Shown here: positions 1-8,900 of the stretch, piece by piece
How positions within the stretch are numbered: position 1 is the stretch's first letter
Layout: every line of letters starts with the position of its first letter
From: Leucogyrophana mollusca
Taxonomy: Eukaryota > Basidiomycota > Agaricomycetes > Boletales
Direction: 5' to 3'
DNA: 20,524 bases
Assembly: GCA_021014945.1 (NCBI GenBank)
Contig: MU266705.1
Location: forward strand, 1-20,524
Translations under genes and position numbers: made by a program
The notes under the pieces: generated by a model
The model's database searches: none
What the model was told of the DNA's origin: nothing
What the model saw: the letters and a program-made list of their open reading frames with translations, nothing else

Positions 1-3
1 TAG

Positions 4-253
4 ATTGTCAATTGAATATCAAACTGTTGATTACATGCCATCGGATATCAGACTTATCTTGTGCTGATAAAGCAATATCCTTATGCCCGCCCCATTATTT
101 AGTAGACATACCTTTCTCAGACTAGCAGAATGCTTATGAGTTTATTGTCAACTGACTATCGAACTACTAATTAAATGTCATCAAATATCGGACTTATCTT
201 GTGCTGATAAAGCGATATCCTTGTGTCACCCTATTATTTTTCTAGATAAACCT
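4..253. repeat. Two-copy imperfect direct repeat, period 140 bp
   Basis: Positions 4-113 recur at 144-253 at a constant offset of 140 with no gaps. By hand alignment about 25 of 110 positions differ, roughly 77% identity. The best-kept block is 23 identical bases at 51-73 and 191-213. Most differences in the first 80 bp are transitions; the last 30 bp diverge more. The left copy starts at the window edge, so more copies could lie outside. No open reading frame, terminal repeats or target-site duplication mark it as a known element. It may be an old tandem duplication or part of a dispersed repeat. Confidence 0.75.
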
Positions 254-822
254 ATATACAACCCCTCCTTACTTGTGCCTGCTTATCAAATCCGTCTGGA
301 AATACCAGTGCCTCCCCGGTTTCCTGATGAGCCTGATCAGAGACGAACAGTGTTCACACATACATTACATGTCTATTACTTGGAGAAAAAGTCCATTGCA
401 TATGCACGTACATGAGCGCGCCAGAAAAGATACTACAAAATCACTGTGAGACTGTCCATCACCTCGGCGGGCATCGGTCACTCGTAAAGCCGCGGTCAAA
501 CTACATACTGGACTCCATGGGAGGTGCACGAACCTGACTTCGATCTGCGAAACAAGGGCGTCGTTTGGCCGTCGCAATGAAAGGCATGTTCAAGCGGGAA
601 GAAGGATTGGCAGTATCTATCTGGTCGGCAACCCCGTCCCCGATGAAGATACTCCAACATTGGGCTAACTTCCGGGACTCCATACGGAATGAAACCACTT
701 GCATCGGAGAGCTCTTTCATGCGGTCGTTAACCTGAGTGATTATGTACATTAAATTTGCATTAAACAAGGGCACCCGTGTACATAGCTGGTATCTATGAG
801 CGCAGAGCATGATACAGACGCA
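254..822. other. Gene-free interval downstream of the PQ-loop gene
   Basis: No reading frame here carries a recognisable domain. The longest frames are about 100 codons, begin and end arbitrarily and overlap each other on both strands. The right part should hold the 3' UTR of the PQ-loop gene, whose stop codon lies at 823-825 on the minus strand. I see no tRNA-like or transposon-like structure. Confidence 0.5.
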
Positions 823-2756
823 TTAATAACTTGGGCGTGTGGCCACTCGTAAACTAGAAGCCCGGCTCCTAGATCGCGGGCCAGCAGCCACTGTCCCGTT
901 CAGGTCCGTGCGAGAGTCGGCGAGAGAATCACCCCTCAACAACCCTGCTTCCTCCTCAGCAAGCGCAGTACTTCTTACGGAGTTGCTTCGAATGCGATGT
1001 CGCGGTGGTGTGCGGTATATGAATGATTGTGAAACGATGGTGATGTCGAACACGAAGGTGCCTGCGCTCCCAAGCAGATACCTGAAAGAAAATCAATCAC
1101 GGGGAAGCATCAAGAGGAATAAGACGCACGGGAGGCTTTCCTTTAGGAAGTCTGTCGATGCAGGTGGGGGGAGACGTGTTTGGGGAGAAGACAGAATGGA
1201 GCAGACGTAGAAGAAGTTGCCCAAGAAAGCGAAGACAAAGAGGTACATCGAGAGGCCCTATCAAAGGTCAGTCACGAATGTATCATAAGCTCCGAAGCAA
1301 TGCGGTACCTCGACGGATTTCCGAACGTACTGGTGTACCAAAACCAATCAGTCCCATCGCCGCAAGAAGAAAAAAAGGACTGACATTCTTCCATATTTGA
1401 GGGAGTCGCGAAGTTAGGTATAGCGTAGTACACAACCATGCAGAAATCCGGCCAATGATCCGTTCCGTAGATGGCTCCTCGTGGGTGTCAACGACAACCG
1501 TCGTCTCCTCGATGGAGGGTATGGGTGGCAGGTCTATGATTGCCTGGGAGGATGATGCTGTTGTCGAGTGGTGATATTTGCCGGCCACTACTAGGCCAGC
1601 GGTATGTGGAGCAGGGATTGAATGAGCTATTAAAACTCTTCCAATATTACTACCTCCCGTTAACGATGGCCCAAACCAGTTACCACCGAACGTTCCGATG
1701 CTAAAAAGCGCACCAACGCCAAGTAGGACCATTCCAGCCCCTCGTCGACTGGCTCGTGAGCCAGTTCGGTGCGCACTTGGCGTACGCGAACCACTCTCTT
1801 CGTCAACATTAATCACCTCCTGGATATCTACGTCCCGCTGAAGTGGACGGCCGCGTGTGAGTGACGCAAACTCACGCTGTGACGTCGTTATCTGGAGGGA
1901 AGGATGAACTCCCGATGGCCCTTGACTTCGTGCTGGGTTAGGCTGACGATCAAAGCGCTCTTGGCTCCACGAAACGCGCTTCCTACTGCTCACACGACCG
2001 TTATCGGAGTGGAAGCTGTCCGACAACGCAGAGAGCATCGCCTCGTCCGCATCATCCTCATTCTCCAGCATGTCGACAGAGGGACGATTCGCAGACTCCT
2101 CGCGCGACTTGACTGTGATATCTTCCTGACGCTTCCTCGGGTATCGTGCTTCGGGAGACTCGGAATGCGCAGCCAGGGCGGCGGCGGCGGCGACATTCCC
2201 CGCAACGGCGGAAAGGGTGCGATAGTGGGATGCGTCGGAAGACAATCGGCGAGCAGTTGAAGCCGCGCGGGATCGAGAGCGACTATATCTCTGGGGAAGT
2301 TCCGGACCACCTCCATAATAGAAGTATTGGCATAGCAGTGAACAGTCGACGAAGCAGAAGTATGTCGCAAGCCACGTCTCAACCATAGAGGTATTAAGCG
2401 AGGGCGTTGGAGGGCGGCGATACCACTCACCTGGAACGGAAGCTGGTGAGTGAGGAGACATCCAATCAGATTCGACATGTCACCTATCATAATAGATGAT
2501 AAGCATTCGCAGAGACATTTAGCCAGAAATGACTCACCAAGCAGCCAGTTCAGTAAGAATGGCAACGCAAGACCTTCGCAAGATTGCCTCTTGATGTTCT
2601 CCAATACTTGTCTGTTTCATGCCAATATGGCGTAATTCCCTCGTTATTTGAGTGCTCGTGTGCATGCACCTGACTCGAAACTCACGGAAACTGCGCTCCC
2701 AGCCAGCAGCCGATTGATGCGTATCCGAGAAGTTGACTGAAGCTTGAGACGAGCAT
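823..2756 (-). CDS. PQ-loop repeat membrane protein, vacuolar cationic amino acid transporter-like
   Basis: Exons (minus strand, 5' to 3'): 2756-2686, 2611-2538, 2483-2431, 2377-1385, 1329-1309, 1257-1130, 1081-823; 1599 nt, 532 aa. Two PQ-loop motifs are visible. The first is AQFPQVLENIKRQSCEGL around residues 21-38, followed by a hydrophobic helix. The second is SRLPQIWKN plus YVRKSVEGLSM around 389-408, followed by SMYLFVFAFLGNFFYV. The order matches Ypq1/PQLC2 (SLC66) proteins, seven-helix SWEET-fold carriers that move cationic amino acids across vacuole or lysosome membranes. The match to the family is clear; the substrate is inferred. About 190 residues of charged Ser/Arg-rich sequence (88-280) separate the halves, making it much longer than the usual ~300 aa. 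One weak point is the third intron's acceptor, which reads TTGAG. The start ATG directly precedes the first helix. Confidence 0.85.
1309..1329 (-). other. 21-nt microexon in the second PQ loop
   Basis: The 21 bases encode YVRKSVE, exactly the stretch needed between PQIWKN and GLSM in PQ-loop proteins. The flanking introns are 1330-1384 (55 nt, donor GTCAGT, acceptor CAG) and 1258-1308 (51 nt, donor GTACCG, acceptor TAG). Both junctions are phase 0, so skipping the exon would keep the frame but delete the conserved Lys-Ser-x-Glu-Gly part of the motif. Confidence 0.85.
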
Positions 2757-3180
2757 CTTCGAGTTCAGTAGTGGGGAGGAATGGCGTTGCAGTCCAAAGA
2801 TTAGGGTATTGATGGCTTGGGCTGGGCTTGATTCACACACTCGCACTATTCGGACAGGTGCAAGTCGTGCATCGCCCGCGTTCGCTTGCTTGCTCGGGAG
2901 AGTGTCACTCTAAGGGAATTCGACATGTGGCAAAATCCATAAGGCTCAAATACCTCCGCTGTCCGCTCCGAAACATATCAAAGGTCACGTATGGCAGCTA
3001 GGTGGATGCAGGCCGACTAGACTAGTACTCGAACATGGTCTGCACTAATAGATCTGAACCAAAGTGCTGAGATATGAAAGCCTGGTCTGTCGCATACAGG
3101 GGAAGTCATACCACATTCCCAGAGTCTCACCGGCCTCATGTCACTAATATCCACTGACGAATATGACCATGTGCCCACCT
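2757..3180. other. Intergenic region: PQ-loop promoter and methyltransferase 3' UTR
   Basis: 424 bp separate the stop of the H3K9 methyltransferase from the start of the PQ-loop gene, both on the minus strand. It should contain the 3' UTR of the former and the promoter of the latter. No open frame, repeat or clear promoter element was recognised. Confidence 0.5.
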
Positions 3181-5445
3181 TCACACTTTCACCCACCCTC
3201 GACAGCGGACCGACTCACATCTGCAAGGCCTCGCGTTGCGGGGGACTTTCGACTTACCCGGACCGGCTGCGTCTACATCTGCACAAGGATCATAATCGAT
3301 CGTCAACTCCGTTCGTGCGGGTATGGGTTTCACGGCGACGAAAGCAAGGTAGGGCGCATTCATCTGTGATAGATATCTTATATTTAAATTTCGGGCAACG
3401 CAATATAAAAGAACTTACATCAGGGACGGTGTCATACACGACCGAGTACACCTTCATGTTGGGGTCGCAGGAATGACTGGATTCGGATCAGAAGGCACTC
3501 CCTAAAGATACTGATAATCAACTGACTTTACAAAGCGAGTCCAATTTCCTGGAGCGTTCGCTTAATCAGGTGCTGCGGAAAGGAGACCAGTGAATCGATT
3601 TACCACATTCGAATGAGTCGACCGAAAACTTTTCTCCCGAGTTTACCTCGCCTTTGGCCTCGGTTCCATCGAGATCAAAGATGTAACCCGCGTGTGACTC
3701 TGGCAAGTCTTCTATTTGGTCTCGCCGACTATGCCATATGCACACGTGAGGTGCTTGTCCATCGATGAGGGAGGCGAAAGGACTCACACTAATTGTCTGT
3801 GATAGATGTTTAATTATCGTGCACTGATGCTCAAGCAAAACGGTCGTACCCGGTGAAAAGGCCCATCACCTTGCCTTTCGGTATGGACTCAATAGCACGT
3901 GCTCCCCAACCACAGTGTCTGGTCTTGAACACTTCGATCCCAATGTCACGAGGACGCTGGGCTACGCGGTTATTACACGCCGGGTCGCAGCCGCAGAACT
4001 TTGGAAGTGTGCATGAGATTCGTGCATAGCTCTTTCACCTCTCCGGAACTGCTTACTGCGTTGCACTCAATGACCTCAACTCCCCGGGGCACCCTGAAAG
4101 TAAACAGACCCTGACGGTCAAGCGGTGAGGTCGATATAAGTGGTCCCGTCAATGATCTTACCCTTGAGTACGCGAAGATCTTTCTTCCTATGCCGTCCTT
4201 AATTTCGGATGGTATTTGGCAATGACACCTTGTAGCATCCTGGCAGTTCGAAGAGCATTCGCAAGTCAGAAAGATACCCTCGTCCAAAGAGGCCAGATGC
4301 CTGAGCTCGTCCCCACTGAACCAAAGGGACGATTAATCGCATCACGAAGTGCTGGTGGCATCAAATGTGGGCGACATACAGCATGTACTTCTGTTCAGTA
4401 TATCTGAATCGATTCATGTGAGAAGGAATTTCTTCATCATCAAGATCGTTGACGATTTTGACAGACGCTGCGAGCGCGCTTTTTGTCGCTTGGCCCCACC
4501 TTTTCTGCAGGAGGTTGCGTCTGCCAAACGTGTGGTTAGCACAGGAGGGTGTAAGAAGGGAATGGAAAGGTACGGTGACAGTAGTCGGGAAGGCTGTGAG
4601 ACCGTACTCTGAGACATACGATTTGATGGACCTGGGGAGCCACTCAGTGACATAGAGCTTGAAGATCGGACGGAAAAGTCGGGCGTTTTTGATGGCGTGC
4701 TACGATATGAGGAAGAGGAGGCTGCCTTCGACAGCGATTTCCCGCGCATGGAGGGCGAGGGAGCGGACAATGGAGCTCTACGGTCCTTGCCAAGTGAACG
4801 GACTGCAGAGGAGGCGGACAAGAGGCTCCTGCTCCGCGAAGGGGCCTCCACAACAGCGCTGTCTTGGCGGGGTCGAGCTCGAAGACGAGGGGCACGGTTC
4901 TCCTCATCAACTGGCTCCGCGCGACCAAGAGCGATGTCCAATTCTGCGTCCCACATTTCAGAAGTAAGCTCGGGTTGCGCGTTGCGTAGCTTTTCGTCAT
5001 AGGCTTGGGCACGCAGTTCAGAAGGTCTGTCGTGGACAGGAATAGTTTCGTCTGGGTCCCAGGCGATCTGTATATCTAAATCCTTCGACGCAATGTCTTC
5101 CCGCTTGCGCTGTTGTGATCTTTTCCACGCGCGGACGAGATCTGGACGATCTGCGATGTCAGAGTGCCAGGTCGTGTTCGTGCCATCCTCTCGATGCCAC
5201 TGCCCCCACCTCACCTGGAGAAATTGATAAAGGCCAAAGACAAACTTAAAAACACAACGCGTACTTCGTACCTACATTCACTTCGAGATTAATAGCGCAG
5301 GTGCAAAAATCAGGGATGCCTACAATATATTTCCGTCTCGATCGATTTCCTCGCCAACGATTCCTATTACTGGCCATTCACCTTGTTCGTTCCCACCCTC
5401 CGCATCGCTCCAGCTCTCTTCAGGTGAGGAAGAGCGCTCCCACAT
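3181..5445 (-). CDS. clr4: Histone H3 lysine-9 methyltransferase, Clr4/SUV39 type
   Basis: Exons: 5445-5324, 5280-5259, 5214-4574, 4520-4380, 4315-4162, 4110-4057, 3998-3850, 3796-3788, 3728-3604, 3548-3527, 3476-3419, 3363-3181; 1680 nt, 559 aa. Domains in order: chromodomain (about 23-75; likely methyl-lysine cage W24, W51, W54), a Ser/Arg-rich linker, pre-SET with nine zinc-binding cysteines (C327, C329, C333, C339, C341, C376, C380, C382, C386), SET (GWG 408-410, NHSCDPN 480-486, ELTIDYDP 518-525), and post-SET CRCESVRC at 546-553. This is the complete Clr4/SUV39H arrangement. The family methylates H3K9 using S-adenosylmethionine in the nucleus to form heterochromatin. All key residues are present, so it is predicted active. 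An in-frame TGA just upstream supports the ATG at 5445. Exon 2's donor could lie 3 nt further on. It is divergent from rad54. Confidence 0.9.
3788..3796 (-). other. 9-nt microexon in the SET domain
   Basis: The nine bases ACAATTAGT supply Gln429 and Leu430 and complete Gly428 and Val431, giving GLFTGQLVRRDQ, the usual start of the SET core strand. The flanking introns are 3797-3849 (53 nt, donor GTACGA, acceptor CAG) and 3729-3787 (59 nt, donor GTGAGT, acceptor TAG). Without this exon the preceding exon runs into a stop within a few codons. Confidence 0.8.
4111..4161 (-). other. Stop-free 51-nt intron inside the pre-SET domain
   Basis: The donor is GTAAGA and the acceptor GTCAG. Removing it joins FAYSR to GLFTFRV, as expected for the family between the two cysteine clusters of pre-SET. 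Its length is divisible by three and it has no in-frame stop, so a retained copy would add 17 residues rather than truncate the protein. Confidence 0.75.
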
Positions 5446-5587
5446 GGATAGCACCGGCGTCAAGGTCTGGTAAAGGGTTCAAGAAGCTCCAACAATACTA
5501 TCTGACAATTGATGTGTACACGTGGTTCACGTGCATTGATTTTACGCGTCAACGCGTCGCGTCCTTGCTTGTTCCCAGACAGCCACC
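5446..5587. promoter_or_regulatory. Divergent promoter shared by the H3K9 methyltransferase and rad54
   Basis: Only 142 bp separate the two start codons, so both transcripts must initiate in or near this interval. It contains a CACGTG E-box at 5528-5533 and two ACGCGT sites at 5544-5549 and 5552-5557, close to the rad54 start. ACGCGT is the MluI cell-cycle box bound by MBF in yeasts, which drives G1/S DNA synthesis and repair genes. The motifs are seen directly; their binding in this organism is inferred. Confidence 0.65.
5544..5557. promoter_or_regulatory. Pair of ACGCGT (MCB-like) sites
   Basis: Two exact ACGCGT hexamers start at 5544 and 5552, 31-44 bp upstream of the rad54 ATG. A close pair is typical of MBF-controlled promoters in ascomycete yeasts. 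The same hexamer also occurs by chance within coding sequence elsewhere in this window, so the evidence is the pairing and position. Confidence 0.5.
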
Positions 5588-8500
5588 ATGTTTATGCTGC
5601 GCCGTACACCAACCACAGCAGACGGTAAGGTTGTAGACAGGCTACAAGAGAGTACACGCGTCAATAAACCTTTCAAACCTCCTACTCTCGTCAACGTCAC
5701 CGAGAGGATACAGCCCCAGCGGAAACGGAAACGCGTCTCGTACAAAGGCGCACAAGGCAATGAGAATGACTCCGACTCTGACACTCAGAAAAAGAAAAAG
5801 AAGAAAGACCACGACGGGACTTACAATGAGGAGGAACTCTTGGCAGCTGTCAAGGTATTTCCGGTGTACAAGCCAAAGCCATTCGAGATGCTCCGGCGAT
5901 TCTCGATGCCATCCATGACGAACAAGAGTGGGGAAGTCGTTCCACTTATTGCAACAAATATTTCTCTCGGAATTCGCCCGCAAGCCAAGATCATACCTCG
6001 TCCTCTTCATGACCCGATGGAGGATCACGCAATCGTATTGTACGACCCAACGATCGACGACCGCGAGACCGACGAGGAAAAGAAGGAACGAGAGAAGGAG
6101 GAGGCAAGAGAGAAGGCTGCGAAGGAGGCGGAGGAGAAGACGGCAGGGATGTATAACCCACATAAGAGCTTGAGAGCACTCCTTGGTGAAGGCAAGGATA
6201 AGAAACAGAAGGTCGACAAAGTCCCCGTCGTCATAGATCCACGCCTCACCAAAGTCCTTCGGCCCCATCAAGTCGAAGGTGTCAAGGTGCTTCATACAAT
6301 CATTCTTACTATGTCTACTCATCATTTGATTCCCAGTTCTTGTACAAATGCACAACTGGGATGCTCGTAGATAATCAGTACGGGTGTATTATGGCAGATG
6401 AGATGGGCCTCGGCAAGACGCTACAGTGTATCGCATTGCTATGGACGTTGATCAAACAATCCCCTCACCCCGGTAAACCATCAATAGAAAAGTGCATCAT
6501 AGCCTGCCCCTCCAGTTTGGTCAAGAATTGGGCGAATGAACTCGGTGCGTTGAACGTCCCGTTTCCCGTCATGTATCGCATACCTAATCAGGGTCATCTA
6601 GTTAAATGGCTAGGTCCTGACGCTATCTCAGCGTTGGCTGTTGACGGTAAAGGAGGCAAGGCCGAACTACTAGAAAAGGTTGGACGATGGGTTGTTGCAC
6701 GCGGACGTAATGTCACCCAGCCAGGTTCGCGACGTTTTCAGCTTGTCTATGGCTGAAGTACTAACCTGACATCAATACCAGTAATGATTGTTTCTTACGA
6801 GACCCTGCGGACACTTTCTGCTCATCTGGCTAACTGCAGCATTGGGTTATTGCTCTGCGACGAAGGTCATCGGCTGAAAAACTCAGGTTAGTGGAATGGA
6901 ACGCGTCTAGTTGTCCATTACTCATTCGTTTGTCAAGACTCTTTGACCTTCCAGGCCCTCAATGCTCTTGACGTTAAACGTCGTGTTATACTTACCGGTA
7001 CACCGATCCAGGCAAAACCCCTCCTTTATCCTGAAGCCCAGCATCGTTTTAATAATGCCAGACTCCCCACTAGAATGACCTATCGGAGTATTTCTCCTTG
7101 CTCAACTTTGCAAACCCCAACTTTCTTGGCTCCAAGAACGACTTCCGGAAAAACTTCGAAAATGCTATCATTCGAGGCCGCGACGCCAGCGCAAGTAACG
7201 AAATTCAAGCAGCCAGCGAGAAGAAACTTAAGGAACTTGGCAGCCTCGTCACTAAATTCATTATAAGACGTACGAATGATCTTTTGTCCAAGTACCGTAA
7301 GTTCTTCTCGACTGCTACGGTTTACATGGCGCTGAATTCCTTTAGTGCCCGTCAAATATGAACAGGTTGTATTTTGTGGCTTATCCGATTTTCAGTTATC
7401 GCTCTATCGCCTATTCATCTCATCGCCTGAGATCAAAGCTCTCCTCCGTGGTGCCGACTCTCAGCCACTGAAAGCGATAAACATCTTGAAGAAGCTTTGC
7501 AACCACCCGGAGCTGTTGAATCTTCCTGATGACCTGCAAGGATCTGAGAAATTGATTCCTGAAGGATTCGGGGGCGCGGGGCAAACAGGGAGGGATAAGG
7601 GCAGGAACCAGACCGTGCGGTGCGATTGGGGCGGCAAATTTATGGTCCTGGAAAGGTATCGTTTCCCCGGTGTCAGCTCGTCTGATGTGGAGCGCTGAAA
7701 CCTGTAGGGCAGATTCCTCCATCAGATCAAGACTACAACAACCGACAAGATCGTACTCATCAGCAATTACACACAAACATTAGACTTGTTTGAGAAACTA
7801 TGCCGAAGCAAGAAGTCAGTTCGTCATTGTCCATCATTTTCAAGCAGTGGACTCAATCATTTATTAGATACGGCTTCTTCCGTCTTGATGGAACGATGAC
7901 AATCACCAAGCGGCAAAAACTTGTGGACCAGTTCAATGATCCCAACGGCAAAGAGTTCATATTTTTGCTGAGTAGCAAAGCGGGAGGATGCGGTATCAAT
8001 CTCATCGGTGCCAACCGCCTCATCCTTTTTGACCCCGGTATGACGATCCTGCTTTCTTTGCACCTTTGGGTGCTAATATCGCTCGTGTCCCAGACTGGAA
8101 TCCTGCAGCTGATCAACAGGCCCTCGCCCGAGTATGGCGTGACGGTCAGAAGAAGGAGTGTATGTACACATCTATGACCACATGACATTTCTCAAACCAC
8201 TCTCGCAGGTTTTGTATACCGTTTCATTTCAACCGGGACCATCGAAGAGAAGATTTTCCAACGGCAGGCGAACAAACAGGCCCTGTCATCGGCAGTCGTC
8301 GACGAGAAAGAGGACGCTGAGCGCCATTTCTCGCTCGAGTCTCTACGTCAGCTGTTCTTGTTCAACGAGAATACGTTATGCGAGACGCACGAGACTTTCA
8401 AATGCAAGCGCTGTAAGAATGGAAAGCAGGTTATCAAAGCGCCCGCTTTATTATATGGGGATGCTAGCACGTATGCTTATTTTGTTTGGGCCCTGATTCT

Positions 8501-8631
8501 AGTTACTGATTTCCGCATACAGGTGGAACCACTTCACTAACGAAGAGTTGAAGGGCAATCATGATGACCTCCTCCGCTCTGAGGTGGGCCTTCCAGAGGT
8601 TTCTTTCGTTTTCCAGTATATCAGTCACTAG
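5588..8631 (+). CDS. rad54: Rad54 DNA translocase (Snf2 family), homologous recombination
   Basis: Exons: 5588-6286, 6337-6544, 6602-6724, 6782-6886, 6938-7011, 7074-7296, 7346-7655, 7713-7814, 7868-8037, 8094-8159, 8209-8470, 8523-8631; 2451 nt, 816 aa. Rad54 works with Rad51 in the nucleus, remodelling chromatin and helping strand invasion. Visible features: Lys-rich nuclear targeting tract near 62-67, the Rad54-specific RPLHDP and HKSLRALLG segments, Walker [11 protein letters not shown] (252-261), DEGH (370-373), [31 protein letters not shown], and [10 protein letters not shown] (683-692). A Cys/His cluster (CETH then CKRC) near the C terminus resembles the Rad54 zinc site. The N-terminal motifs separate it from Rdh54. 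Length lies between the human and budding yeast proteins. The start has a good context (CCACCATG). Intron 5 has a GC donor. Nothing suggests loss of function. Confidence 0.95.
7012..7073 (+). other. GC-AG intron in rad54
   Basis: Protein conservation fixes both edges: the exon before must end in GTPIQ and the next must start [10 protein letters not shown]. The donor is then CAG followed by GCAAAA, with acceptor CTAG. The intron is 62 nt with TTTTAAT as a possible branch site. No GT donor can replace it without deleting the conserved TGTPIQ motif. Confidence 0.85.
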
Positions 8632-8900
8632 AATGGAATCGCACAATATGTACTACTTCATTTTCAAACCTTGCATTGGGATCGGGATAGCTTGCACACA
8701 TCGTTGTATCATAGAATCAATAAATTATTTATCGGTTGTAGATCATAGTCGACCATGGCTGGCGTCTTGGAGTCACGGATAATATACAAAAACATATATA
8801 CATAAAGATACAATGAACTCGACACAGGATACAAAGATAACTCGACTTACGAAAGACGAGTTACAATCATAGATCAATCAAGTATAACGGCGGACAGTTA
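8632..8900. other. Convergent 3' intergenic region of rad54 and lin1
   Basis: The interval holds the 3' ends of two converging genes. On the plus strand an AATAAA at 8719-8724, about 90 nt after the rad54 stop, could serve as a polyadenylation signal. The following 100 bp are A/T-rich with ATATAC repeats. No gene is apparent. Confidence 0.5.

Noticed and set aside
496..810. 104-codon minus-strand frame near the left edge
   Set aside because: No domain, overlaps other similar-sized frames and lies where the PQ-loop 3' UTR is expected.
4315..4320. Choice of acceptor for the exon starting at 4315
   Set aside because: A second in-frame CAG 15 nt downstream could also serve; the first, after a pyrimidine-rich tract, was preferred, but five residues are uncertain.
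4414..4573. Continuation of the methyltransferase exon past 4574 in the same frame
   Set aside because: Reading through a GTACCT donor, CTAAC branch site and TTTGGCAG acceptor gives nonsense; splicing 4521-4573 restores SVKIVNDLDDEEIP and the pre-SET start.
5255..5258. Alternative donor GTGTTT three bases downstream of the chosen GTTGTG in the methyltransferase
   Set aside because: It would add one Val inside the chromodomain strand; YEVRVRW fits the family spacing better, though both keep frame.
5642..6355. 237-codon frame on the minus strand
   Set aside because: Antisense shadow of rad54 exon 1, rich in Leu/Ser/Phe as expected from the complement of Lys/Glu-rich coding sequence.
5657..6906. 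Further ACGCGT hexamers inside rad54 exons and intron
   Set aside because: They lie in transcribed sequence without pairing or promoter position, so they are taken as chance occurrences.
6287..8522. Apparent frameshifts through rad54
   Set aside because: Every break coincides with a short intron; the spliced product is 816 aa with all motor motifs intact.
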